Origin: an uncultured Eubacteriales bacterium
Lineage (GTDB): Bacteria; Bacillota; Clostridia; Peptostreptococcales; Anaerovoracaceae
Assembly (NCBI GenBank): GCA_900540145.1
Contig: UQEW01000087.1
Location: forward strand, 1 to 7,578
Length of the DNA: 7,578 nucleotides
Direction of reading: 5' to 3'
Shown here: in pieces, positions 1 to 6,572 of the stretch
How the letters are laid out: every line of letters begins with the position of its first letter
How positions within the stretch are numbered: the first letter of the stretch is position 1
Notes under the pieces: generated by a model
The model's input: the letters and a program-made list of their open reading frames with translations, nothing else
Databases searched by the model: none
Told to the model about the DNA's origin: nothing
Made by a program: the position numbers and the translations under genes

Positions 1-84
1 CCTGACACGCCGGTTCCTACCAAAATTCTTTTTACTTCCTTATGGGACGCTGCCGAATTCCGGCGGTTTTTAAAAAACAACTAA
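1..84 (+). CDS. possible 3' end of an unidentified gene (partial)
   Basis: Frame 1 is open from the window edge to a TAA at 82-84 and encodes 27 residues (starting PDTPVPTKILFTSLWDAAEF, followed by a short basic tail RRFLKNN). The composition is compatible with a real protein C-terminus, but the stretch is too short to assign to a family, and an open frame of this length is not rare by chance. The start, if any, lies outside the window. A hairpin with a T-run at 48-71 sits inside this frame, so the frame and the terminator are somewhat competing readings. Confidence 0.2.
   Translation, partial: PDTPVPTKILFTSLWDAAEFRRFLKNN
48..71 (+). terminator. candidate intrinsic terminator
   Basis: The sequence CTGCCG-AATTC-CGGCGG (50-66) folds into a 6-bp GC-rich stem with one T-G wobble and a 5-base loop, followed directly by five Ts (67-71). 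The stem can be lengthened by one G-T and one A-T pair. It could end transcription entering from the left edge. It is short, and it overlaps an open frame that runs to position 84, so the call is tentative. Confidence 0.3.
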
Positions 85-109
85 ATCCATATATTACCGA
101 CTGTGATGA

Positions 110-397
110 ACTGAAGCGTCAATAGACACCACAAAAAATTTAACAGAAAAAGTAATTACAAGAAATCAAAAGCTGAAAAATCAACGTGTTGAGAAAGCAA
201 AACGGCTGGGTCATATTGTGAAGGCAAAAAGGATAAAATCCTGGGATGAAGATTACACAGGCTATGATGTGAACTCATGGTTTCATGGAACTTACAGCTA
301 TGAAGTTAAAACGAAGGAACATTCCTTAGCTTTGCTTGGGGTCTTATTGCCGATTGCAGCCGGTATACTGGTGGTGTTTCTCCTTGGCGGTGTATAG
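110..397 (+). CDS. small orphan protein with C-terminal membrane segment; start unresolved, possibly a 5'-truncated pseudogene
   Basis: I do not recognise this protein. The frame is open from just after a TGA (107-109) to a TAG at 395-397. The first part is lysine/arginine-rich and probably cytoplasmic (EKVITRNQKLKNQRVEKAKR). A polar, aromatic middle follows (SWDEDYTGYDVNSWF), then about 24 hydrophobic residues at the very end (from LALLGVLLPIAAG to LLGGV), which resembles a tail anchor. No ATG or TTG lies in the frame. The first conventional start is a GTG at 218 (59 residues) with no clear Shine-Dalgarno, and an ATA at 122-124 sits where a start might once have been. A lost start or a rearranged 5' end is therefore possible. 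The frame ends 23 bases from the convergent bioY stop. The membrane-type end argues for a real or recently real gene, but the function is unknown. Confidence 0.4.
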   Translation, partial: TEASIDTTKNLTEKVITRNQKLKNQRVEKAKRLGHIVKAKRIKSWDEDYTGYDVNSWFHGTYSYEVKTKEHSLALLGVLLPIAAGILVVFLLGGV

Positions 398-420
398 GTA
401 TATTCATAATTTGAAGCCAT

Positions 421-987
421 TTATATCTTGACGGCCTTTGAAAGCTGTTTGGATAACAGCGCAGCTGCTGTTATTTTGATTGCGTCACCTGGCAGGAAAG
501 GAATTACGCATGAGATGAGCCCCGCCCAGAGCGAAGAACCTGTGACAAAGATAAACCATATTAGTCCTAAGCTGTAGCAGGCTGCCAATCCAAAGATCAT
601 CAGCATAATCTTATGCTTGAATCCATTTTTGCGCATATTTAAACCGCAGATGGCCGCACATACCACGTAACCGATTATAAAGCCTCCGGTAGGTCCGGCG
701 ATGACTCCTGCTCCTCCGGTGAAACCCGCAAACACAGGAACTCCCAAGCATCCAAGCAGAACGTATATCAACTGGCTCAGACTGCCATATTTGGTACCTA
801 GCATTAGACCGGCCAGATAGGGACCTATGAGAGCTATATTTACAGGCACAGGTGTAAAGAAAAGCGGTATGTTTATCCACGAGCAAATGGCTGTTAAGCC
901 TGCAAAAAGCGCTGCCAAAACCAGTGACTGCATTCCTCTGCTTGAATCCGAACTCGTTTTAGCCATAGTATGTTTTGCTTTATCCAT
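421..987 (-). CDS. bioY: BioY, substrate-binding (S) component of the ECF biotin transporter
   Basis: This 188-residue integral membrane protein captures biotin and, in this family, works with a shared EcfA/EcfA'/EcfT energising module, none of which is encoded here. The family signature is clear: an N-terminal hydrophobic helix (LAALFAGLTAI, 24-34), IPL..PVPV (40-49), LAGLMLG (58-64), SQLIYVLLG..GVPVFAG (71-88), the glycine-rich GPTGGFIIGY (98-107), YSLGLIWF (138-145), and the C-terminal PGDAIK (166-171). The Asp and Lys of that last motif are the polar pair usual for BioY. About six membrane segments fit and the length is normal. The usual Gln of the PVP-x-TLQ motif is absent here (PVPVNIAL). 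The ATG at 987 is preferred because GGAAGGA (997-1003) lies 9 bases upstream on the minus strand. Met8 has no such site. The ATG overlaps the birA TAA by one base (TAATG), implying translational coupling and control by BirA. Confidence 0.95.
   Translation of the reverse strand: MDKAKHTMAKTSSDSSRGMQSLVLAALFAGLTAICSWINIPLFFTPVPVNIALIGPYLAGLMLGTKYGSLSQLIYVLLGCLGVPVFAGFTGGAGVIAGPTGGFIIGYVVCAAICGLNMRKNGFKHKIMLMIFGLAACYSLGLIWFIFVTGSSLWAGLISCVIPFLPGDAIKITAAALLSKQLSKAVKI
453..477 (+). terminator. weak candidate terminator inside the bioY 3' end, serving the convergent strand
   Basis: ATAACAGC (453-460) and GCTGTTAT (467-474) form a perfect 8-bp stem with a 6-base loop, followed on the plus strand by TTTT (474-477). 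It could stop transcription of the small plus-strand frame that ends at 397. The T-run is short and the hairpin lies in codons of bioY, so it may be incidental. Confidence 0.25.
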
Positions 988-1985
988 TAAAATATGTCCT
1001 TCCGTATTGTGATTTCTCCGCTGGTAATTGTGTCCATTTCTCGGGCATGGCGCCCCTCCATGTACTCGACGACCAGCCCACCGTTTTCGTCTATATCTAT
1101 AGCACGTGCCTTGGTACCTGAACCGCCGTTCTCAGGGAGATCCCCGAATGCGGACCCATATAAAAGTATAGGCTGACCAAGCATTATCGAGCGAGATTTG
1201 TAATCTCTGATTATCTTTTTTCTGTCGAAATTATTTATGTAGAAAAATATTTTTTCAATAATAGCCGTTGCCAGTTGATTGCGGCTGAATTCTTTTTTTG
1301 GATTTTCTATATAAGTGGCTTTATCCTTTATATCATCAGGAAAAACTTGAGAAAAACAATTGATTCCTATACCTATGATAATTTTATCAATACTGCCGGT
1401 TTCGAAATTACTCTCTGCTTCTGTGAGAATACCGCACACCTTTTTGCCGTTTAGAAATATATCGTTTACCCACTTGATTTTAGGACCTACGCCGACGACC
1501 TCTTCAAAGGCCTGGCAGACAGCCAGCGCAGAAAGAGTAGTTATGAGCATGGATTTGGTTAACTCAAAATCCGTTTTAAAGGCGATGGACATATAAAGCC
1601 CTGAACCCGGCGGGGAGTAGAAGGAACGTCCGAGACGGCCTTTACCCTTGGTCTGTTCGTTAGCTAAAACGATGTGGGGAACTGACAGATCTGTAATCCC
1701 CTTTGCATAGTTATTTGTCGAATCTATTTTGTCCATAAGGTGTATTTTGCATGGAAAAGATAGATTTTCTTGTATATATTCGCCGGAAAGGAGATCGCTG
1801 CTCTGAGCCAGCCGATATCCGATGCTGGCTTTACTCTCTATGTTGAATCCCTGCTCTTGAAGTTTTTTGACTGCTTTCCATACGGAGTTGCGAGAAAGAC
1901 CCAATATGTCGGCTAGTTCTTGACCGGAAATATATTGACTTCCTCTTTCATTAAATATTTCAAGAATTTTTAATTTGGTGGACAT
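987..1985 (-). CDS. birA: BirA, bifunctional biotin operon repressor / biotin-[acetyl-CoA carboxylase] ligase
   Basis: This 332-residue protein makes biotinyl-5'-AMP from biotin and ATP, transfers biotin to biotin-dependent enzymes, and represses biotin genes when acceptor protein is scarce. Domains in order: a winged helix-turn-helix (about 1-60, recognition region LGLSRNSVWKAVKKL); the catalytic core with DSTN (88-91), the biotinyl-AMP loop TKGKGRLGR (112-120), KWVND (171-175, where KWPND is more usual), GKKVCGIL with the likely catalytic lysine at about 181-182, and GIGIN; and a C-terminal SH3-like domain (about 285-332). The N-terminal DNA-binding domain marks it as a regulatory (class II) ligase. 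Met at 1985 is chosen: GAGGT (1992-1996) lies 6 bases upstream, and an ATG at 2045 would lie between the -35 and -10 of the promoter, upstream of the transcript start. It is the first gene of the birA-bioY operon and is probably autoregulated. Confidence 0.95.
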   Translation of the reverse strand: MSTKLKILEIFNERGSQYISGQELADILGLSRNSVWKAVKKLQEQGFNIESKASIGYRLAQSSDLLSGEYIQENLSFPCKIHLMDKIDSTNNYAKGITDLSVPHIVLANEQTKGKGRLGRSFYSPPGSGLYMSIAFKTDFELTKSMLITTLSALAVCQAFEEVVGVGPKIKWVNDIFLNGKKVCGILTEAESNFETGSIDKIIIGIGINCFSQVFPDDIKDKATYIENPKKEFSRNQLATAIIEKIFFYINNFDRKKIIRDYKSRSIMLGQPILLYGSAFGDLPENGGSGTKARAIDIDENGGLVVEYMEGRHAREMDTITSGEITIRKDIF

Positions 1986-2024
1986 AGTTTTACCTCGTAT
2001 TTTGGTAGTTTGATTTTTATTTAA

Positions 2025-2053
2025 ATTATATATTTCGCACACCATAATGTCAA
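2025..2053 (-). promoter_or_regulatory. consensus SigA promoter of birA-bioY
   Basis: Reading the minus strand, TTGACA (2053-2048), a 17-base spacer and TATAAT (2030-2025) match the vegetative sigma-70/SigA consensus at all twelve positions with ideal spacing. Transcription should start near 2018-2019, giving a leader of about 33 bases before the birA ATG at 1985. A promoter this strong makes sense if it is normally held down by a repressor, and an inverted repeat overlaps the -35. Confidence 0.87.
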
Positions 2054-2078
2054 CCTATATAATAAACAAAGGTGACAA
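2047..2078. promoter_or_regulatory. probable BirA operator (imperfect inverted repeat over the -35)
   Basis: The half-sites ATGTCAACC (2047-2055) and GGTGACAA (2071-2078) are separated by 15 bases. The left half resembles the TTGTTAACC-type half-site known for Firmicute BirA boxes at 7 of 9 positions. The right half matches the complement of the left if one T is missing (GGT[T]GACA). Spacer length and half-site type agree with the BirA family. The left half contains the -35 hexamer of the birA promoter, so occupancy would block RNA polymerase. The one-base defect in the right half is why confidence is moderate. Confidence 0.45.
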
Positions 2079-2185
2079 TGGTGGGGGTGTTATATTCTTC
2101 GACCATCATGGAATTTTATTGTTGCGAACTGAAAGTAAAAAGAAAATCAAAACTAAAACGCCGACTTTTTTTTAAGGGAAGAGTG

Positions 2186-2194
2186 TGTTATAAT
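2186..2194 (+). promoter_or_regulatory. extended -10 promoter of the transporter-secA unit
   Basis: TGTTATAAT (2186-2194) is a perfect extended -10 (TGnTATAAT). The region 17 bases upstream (T-rich, near 2166-2171) holds no good -35, which is typical of extended -10 promoters. The expected start is near 2201, giving a leader of about 46 bases before the TTG start at 2248. It is divergent from the birA promoter. Confidence 0.6.
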
Positions 2195-2223
2195 GTCCGC
2201 ATAGATTAAATGTCCGCATAGAT
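2192..2223 (+). repeat. two tandem copies of a 15-base sequence at the promoter/start region
   Basis: AATGTCCGCATAGAT occurs at 2192-2206 and again at 2209-2223, a period of 17 bases. Including the -10, the first unit begins TATAAT and the second begins TTAAAT, so the -10 plus initially transcribed region appears duplicated. The expected transcription start falls inside the first copy. Confidence 0.92.
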
Positions 2224-2247
2224 CATTTAAGGAGGAAAAAGAACAAT

Positions 2248-3501
2248 TTGGTTTATAGTATAATCGCTATTGTCGTTCTTGTTACTTTTTCTGCATATTT
2301 TTCAGCTACTGAAACAGCATTTACGTCTCTCAATAAGATAAGATTGAAAAATATGGCGGGAGATGGTGACAAGAAAGCAAAAGATGTGCTGGAAATTTCT
2401 GACAATTACGACAATCTGCTTTCAACCATCCTTGTTGGCAACAATTTAGTAAACATAGCCATATCTTCCATAGCGACGGTTATGTTTCTTGAACTTTACC
2501 CAAAATACGGAGCAACTATTGCTACAGCAGTAGCTACTGTGATAGTCCTTATATTCGGAGAAATATCGCCAAAGAGCCTGGCAAAAGAAAGTCCTGAAAG
2601 ATTTGCAATGTTTTCTGCGCCTATAATCAGGTTTTTTATGCTGATATTGAAACCTATAAATTGGATTTTTTCATGTTGGAAAAAACTTATTGCAAAATTG
2701 TTCAATGCTGACGGCATCAGACCTATAACTGAAGATGAGCTTTTAACCATGGTAGAAGAAGCCCAGACAGAAGGCGGGATAGATGAAGGACAAAGCGAGC
2801 TCATACAAAACGCTATAGAGTTCAACGATTTGGAAGCCTGGGATGTACTTACGCCAAGAGTAGATATAAAAGCTATCGAAATAGATGAGGATGAGGATGA
2901 AATCGCAGAATTGTTCTTGGAAACCGGGTTTTCCAGACTGCCTGTATATGAAGACGACTTGGATAATATCATAGGGGTATTGAATCAGAAAGATTTCCAC
3001 AACTATATAAAAGGAGGAAGAGCCTCAGTCTCGGAATATATAAAGCCTGTAATTTTCGTAGCCGGTTCCATGAGGATAGCACAGCTGCTAAAAAGACTTC
3101 AAACTGTAAAAACGCACATAGCTATCATCGTAGATGAATATGGAGGAACATACGGGCTTGTTACAATGGAAGATATTATAGAAGAACTGGTAGGAGAAAT
3201 TTACGATGAACATGATGCAGTAGCGCTGCAGGACATCGTGCAGCAGCAGGATGGCAGCTATAGAGTCCTTTGCAGTACCAACATAGATAAAATGTTTGAC
3301 TACTTTGATATAGATGAAGAGGTAGACGCAACAACCGTCAACGGATGGGTGATATTACAGATAGACAAGCTTCCTGAAGTAGGAGATAGCTTTGTATATA
3401 TAGCAGATAACAAAGAATTTGACGTGGCAGTCACTAAGGCAGACGAGAGAAAGGCGCTCGAAATAAATATGACAGTAAGTGATGTGCCAGAGGAAGAATA
3501 G
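2248..3501 (+). CDS. CNNM/CBS/CorC-domain membrane transporter (hemolysin C / magnesium-cobalt efflux family)
   Basis: This 417-residue protein belongs to the CNNM/CorB-like family, linked to magnesium (and cobalt) export and resistance. The N-terminal CNNM (DUF21) domain spans about 1-175, with hydrophobic segments near 3-20, 58-80, 88-106 and 121-142. It carries the family motifs SATETAF (19-25), LLSTILVGNNLVN (57-69) and FGEISPKSLA (103-112). A cytosolic CBS pair follows (about 199-320; DVLTPRVD at 199-206, VDEYGGTYGLVTMEDIIEE from 295), which in relatives binds adenine nucleotides. A CorC/HlyC C-terminal domain covers about 335-408. The start is the TTG at 2248, supported by AAGGAGG at 2229-2235, 12 bases away, a slightly long gap; a TTG start may limit expression. 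secA begins 14 bases downstream, so the two are probably co-transcribed. Family assignment is secure; the exact ion and direction of transport are inferred from the family. Confidence 0.94.
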   Translation: MVYSIIAIVVLVTFSAYFSATETAFTSLNKIRLKNMAGDGDKKAKDVLEISDNYDNLLSTILVGNNLVNIAISSIATVMFLELYPKYGATIATAVATVIVLIFGEISPKSLAKESPERFAMFSAPIIRFFMLILKPINWIFSCWKKLIAKLFNADGIRPITEDELLTMVEEAQTEGGIDEGQSELIQNAIEFNDLEAWDVLTPRVDIKAIEIDEDEDEIAELFLETGFSRLPVYEDDLDNIIGVLNQKDFHNYIKGGRASVSEYIKPVIFVAGSMRIAQLLKRLQTVKTHIAIIVDEYGGTYGLVTMEDIIEELVGEIYDEHDAVALQDIVQQQDGSYRVLCSTNIDKMFDYFDIDEEVDATTVNGWVILQIDKLPEVGDSFVYIADNKEFDVAVTKADERKALEINMTVSDVPEEE

Positions 3502-3515
3502 AAAGGGGAATTCTA

Positions 3516-6278
3516 ATGGGCTTAATGCAAAAAGTTTTTGGAGATTTAAACTCCAAAGAAGTAAAAAAATTAGAGAAAATAGCAGATAAAGTAATGGCGC
3601 TTGAACCTCAGATGGAAGATTTGACCGATGAAGAGCTGAGAGCCAAAACGGGGGAATTTAAGGAAAGGCTCAAAGCAGGAGAAACGCTGGATGATCTGCT
3701 TCCTGAAGCTTTTGCAGTGTGTAGGGAAGGTGCCTGGAGAAGCGTTGGCCTTAAACATTTCAAGGTACAGGTAATAGGAGGTATAGCTCTTCATCAGGGA
3801 AGAATCTCCGAAATGAAAACCGGTGAAGGAAAGACTCTTGTTGCCACTTTGGCAGCATATCTCAATGCGCTGGAAGGCAAAGGCGTCCATGTGGTAACCG
3901 TTAACGACTACCTTGCTAAACGTGACGCCGAATGGATGGGAAAAATATATACTTTTTTAGGCCTAACTGTAGGATGCGTTGTTCACGGAATGTCAGACAA
4001 AGCAAAAAAGGCTGCTTATGCTGCAGACATCACTTATGGTACCAACAATGAGTTCGGATTTGACTATTTGAGAGACAACATGGTCATCTATAAAGAACAG
4101 CTGACCCAGAGAGAACTTAACTTTGCCATAGTGGACGAAGTGGACTCCATATTGATAGATGAAGCGAGAACTCCGCTGATAATTTCAGGAAGAGGCGACA
4201 AATCCACGGATTTGTATCAGAGAGCTGACCGCTGTGTCAGAGGGCTCAAAATTGAGGAAGACTTCACTATAGAAGAGAAGGACAAGAAGGTAACGTTGAC
4301 TGACGAAGGCGTAGCCAAGTGTGAAAAATATTTCGGCATAGAGAACTTGGGTGATCCGGAAAACATGGAAATCAACCACCATGTCATAGAAGCTTTGAAA
4401 GCGCGCAATATTATGAAACGCGATGTGGATTATATCGTCAAAGACGGTGAAATCGTCATAGTAGATGAGTTTACCGGACGTTTTATGTTCGGAAGGAGAT
4501 ACAGCAACGGTCTTCATCAAGCTATCGAAGCTAAAGAAGGCGTTCTCGTGCGCTCTGAGTCCAAGACTCTTGCTACAATTACTTTGCAAAACTACTTCCG
4601 TATGTATAACAAGCTGGCAGGTATGACAGGTACGGCAAAGACAGAGGAAGAAGAATTCAGAGAGATATATAATATGGATGTAGTAGTCATCCCGACCAAC
4701 AAACCTGTAATAAGGGTGGATATGGATGACGCCATCTACGCCACGCTCAATGCCAAACTGAAAGCCATAGTTCAGCGGATAGAAGAGGTACACGCCACAG
4801 GCCAGCCTGTGCTGGTGGGCACCATATCCATCGAAAATTCCGAACTTATCAGTTCTTTGCTGAAGAAAAAAGGCATAAAGCATAATGTATTGAATGCAAA
4901 GCAGCATGAAAGAGAAGCGCAGATAATTGCCGAAGCCGGAAGACTGGGAGCCGTTACCATAGCCACCAACATGGCAGGAAGAGGAACGGATATAATCCTT
5001 GGAGGCAATCCTGAGTTTGAGGCTAAGAAAGAAATGGAAAAGCTGGAATACACAGAGGAACAGATTTCCTTCGCAACCAGCTTTGTAACCAGCACTGACC
5101 CGGTGCTTAACGATGCCAGAGAGGTATTTGGAAAACTTCTGCAGCAATACAAAGATGAAAGAGCTGACGAGCAGCAGAAGGTCAGAGATTTGGGAGGCCT
5201 CTGCATAATCGGTACAGAGAGACATGAGTCAAGACGTATCGACAATCAGCTGAGAGGACGTTCCGGACGTCAAGGCGACCCGGGTATGACACAATTCTTT
5301 ATCTCACTTGAAGACGACTTGATGAGACTCTTCGGAGGCGAAAGAATTCAGAACCTGATGGGCAAAATGGGAATGGAGGAAGAAGCCATAGCGGCGGGAA
5401 TGCTCTCCAAAACCATAGAGAATGCTCAGAAAAAGGTGGAGGGACGTAACTTTGAAATAAGAAAATACGTGCTTCAATACGACAATGTCATGAACAAACA
5501 GCGTGAAATCATATATGAACAGCGCCGCAAAGTTTTGTTTGGAGACGATATCAAGGAATATATCATGGAGATGATGACCGATCTGGTGAAAAATGCCATA
5601 GCTTCAGTTACTGTCGCCAGCAAGTTTGCCGAAGAATGGGATATGGATTTGCTCAACGAAAATCTCAAGAGAATTACGGCCACTTTCCCGGGAATTTCTT
5701 ATCCTGATGAGCAAATACCTGACCTTACGGAAGAAAAACTGGAAGAAGACGTGCTGGCTATCTTCCATAAGCTTTATGATAAGAAGGAAGAAGAGAACGG
5801 AAAAGATCGTATGCGCGAGATAGAAAAGATGGTTCTCTTGCGTGTTGTTGACAATCGCTGGATGGATCATATCGATGCCATGGATGACTTGAGACAAGGA
5901 ATAGGGCTCAGGTCATTGGGCCATATAAATCCTGCCAACGCTTATGCGGCAGAAGGCTTTGATATGTTTGAGGCTATGGTTAACGAAATTCGTGAAGAGG
6001 CTGTTCGCTACTGCTACAACGCTACCCTTAATACAGGAACAGAAAGAAGACAGATTATAATCGGCGGCGAAGAGCGTAAAGATGAGTTTAGAGATGAAGG
6101 AGGAACACGCCCGGCAGGAGGGCAGCAGACCATGCCGCAGGCGGCGCCGAAACCTCAGGAACGACAGAAACCTGTGACTTTCAAGAGAGAAACTCCGAAA
6201 GTAGGAAGAAACGACCCTTGTCCTTGCGGCAGCAGAAAGAAATATAAAAACTGCTGTGGCAAGAATTTAGAAAATTAA
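3516..6278 (+). CDS. secA: SecA, preprotein translocase motor ATPase
   Basis: This 920-residue protein is the ATPase that drives preproteins through SecYEG at the membrane. All hallmarks are visible in order: Walker A MKTGEGKT (100-107); VNDYLAKRD (129-137); TYGTNNEFGFDYLRDN (173-188); Walker B DEVDS (207-211) followed by LIDEARTPLIISG; the preprotein cross-linking domain (about 226-350); MTGTAKT (370-376); the NBD2 motifs ATNMAGRGTD (to 492) and QLRGRSGRQG (578-587); the helical scaffold and wing; and a Gln/Pro-rich linker ending in a zinc-binding SEC-C tail (C902, C904, C913, C914) for SecB or ribosome contacts. Nothing is missing and the length is within or slightly above the family range. 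The ATG is preceded by AAAGGGG. It follows the CNNM-type gene by 14 bases and ends 18 bases before a strong terminator, so it closes the operon. The hpf (upstream) and prfB (downstream) neighbours common in Firmicutes are absent. Confidence 0.99.
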   Translation: MGLMQKVFGDLNSKEVKKLEKIADKVMALEPQMEDLTDEELRAKTGEFKERLKAGETLDDLLPEAFAVCREGAWRSVGLKHFKVQVIGGIALHQGRISEMKTGEGKTLVATLAAYLNALEGKGVHVVTVNDYLAKRDAEWMGKIYTFLGLTVGCVVHGMSDKAKKAAYAADITYGTNNEFGFDYLRDNMVIYKEQLTQRELNFAIVDEVDSILIDEARTPLIISGRGDKSTDLYQRADRCVRGLKIEEDFTIEEKDKKVTLTDEGVAKCEKYFGIENLGDPENMEINHHVIEALKARNIMKRDVDYIVKDGEIVIVDEFTGRFMFGRRYSNGLHQAIEAKEGVLVRSESKTLATITLQNYFRMYNKLAGMTGTAKTEEEEFREIYNMDVVVIPTNKPVIRVDMDDAIYATLNAKLKAIVQRIEEVHATGQPVLVGTISIENSELISSLLKKKGIKHNVLNAKQHEREAQIIAEAGRLGAVTIATNMAGRGTDIILGGNPEFEAKKEMEKLEYTEEQISFATSFVTSTDPVLNDAREVFGKLLQQYKDERADEQQKVRDLGGLCIIGTERHESRRIDNQLRGRSGRQGDPGMTQFFISLEDDLMRLFGGERIQNLMGKMGMEEEAIAAGMLSKTIENAQKKVEGRNFEIRKYVLQYDNVMNKQREIIYEQRRKVLFGDDIKEYIMEMMTDLVKNAIASVTVASKFAEEWDMDLLNENLKRITATFPGISYPDEQIPDLTEEKLEEDVLAIFHKLYDKKEEENGKDRMREIEKMVLLRVVDNRWMDHIDAMDDLRQGIGLRSLGHINPANAYAAEGFDMFEAMVNEIREEAVRYCYNATLNTGTERRQIIIGGEERKDEFRDEGGTRPAGGQQTMPQAAPKPQERQKPVTFKRETPKVGRNDPCPCGSRKKYKNCCGKNLEN

Positions 6279-6296
6279 AATTGATACTTTAAGAAT

Positions 6297-6342
6297 AACG
6301 CTGGCAAAATTTTCGGGTTTTGAAAATTTCGCCGGCGTTTTT
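6297..6342 (+). terminator. strong intrinsic terminator after secA
   Basis: Positions 6297-6314 pair with 6322-6339 to give an 18-position stem with one A-C mismatch (6306/6330), one T-G wobble and a 7-base loop (6315-6321). The outer half is GC-rich (ACGCTGGC with GCCGGCGT) and the inner half is AAATTTTC with GAAAATTT. A T-run (6338-6342, then ATTT) follows. It separates the housekeeping operon from the sigma-54-driven gene. Confidence 0.92.
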
Positions 6343-6398
6343 ATTTACATTTACCCAATAGAACATCTGCAAAATCCTTTAGACTTAGATTGTTTACA

Positions 6399-6409
6399 GA
6401 ACGAGGTTC
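6399..6409. promoter_or_regulatory. candidate upstream activator site (inverted repeat) for a sigma-54 activator
   Basis: GAAC-GAG-GTTC is a perfect 4-base inverted repeat with a 3-base centre, flanked by GTTT (6392-6395) and AAAC (6416-6419). It lies about 95 bases upstream of the -24 element, the usual distance for an enhancer bound by a Fis-type activator. Between it and the promoter is a flexible A/T-rich stretch (6421-6450). This is an inference from position and symmetry only. Confidence 0.25.
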
Positions 6410-6449
6410 GAAATGAAACCGTATAAAAAATAAAAAGATAAAATAGTAA

Positions 6450-6482
6450 ATCGTTGGAAAATAGGGAATTGAGGTGAACGAT
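6450..6482. repeat. spaced inverted repeat between the possible enhancer and the sigma-54 promoter
   Basis: ATCGTT (6450-6455) and AACGAT (6477-6482) are exact reverse complements separated by 21 bases. The core AACGA also occurs at 6400-6404 inside the GAAC-GAG-GTTC repeat, so the same pentamer appears three times in about 80 bases upstream of the promoter. It may be part of a binding-site cluster or chance. Confidence 0.28.
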
Positions 6483-6498
6483 AAAAGTGATGCCGGCC

Positions 6499-6516
6499 TT
6501 GGCGTGAAAAATGCTT
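6499..6516 (+). promoter_or_regulatory. sigma-54 (RpoN) promoter of the chimeric gene
   Basis: TTGGCGTGAAAAATGCTT carries the invariant GG (6501-6502) and GC (6513-6514) separated by exactly ten bases, within TGGC-N3-N4-(T)TGC context; only a few non-invariant positions differ from TGGCACG-N4-TTGCT. Transcription would begin near 6526, about 47 bases before the ATG at 6573. The gene downstream itself encodes part of a sigma-54 activator, which independently supports the call. Confidence 0.75.
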
Positions 6517-6572
6517 AACCATAAAACCGAAAAATTAAACGCTTTTGTCTTCAAAGGAAAAAGGAGGTAAAA

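Noticed and set aside
1986..2020. Riboswitch in the birA-bioY leader
   Set aside because: The leader from the predicted start is only about 33 bases, no known biotin riboswitch class exists to match, and control by BirA protein explains the locus.
1986..2045. Longer birA N-terminus starting at the ATG at 2045
   Set aside because: This ATG lies between the -35 and -10 of a consensus promoter and upstream of the predicted transcript start. The 20 extra residues do not belong to the helix-turn-helix domain, and the ATG at 1985 has its own Shine-Dalgarno.
2496..2972. Minus-strand 158-codon frame opposite the CNNM-type transporter
   Set aside because: Antisense to a conserved coding region; serine-rich low-complexity product; no start signals.
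4185..5225. 346-codon open frame on the minus strand opposite secA
   Set aside because: It lies wholly antisense to the strongly conserved secA coding sequence, has no family resemblance, and its Cys/Phe/Leu-rich composition is typical of a shadow frame.
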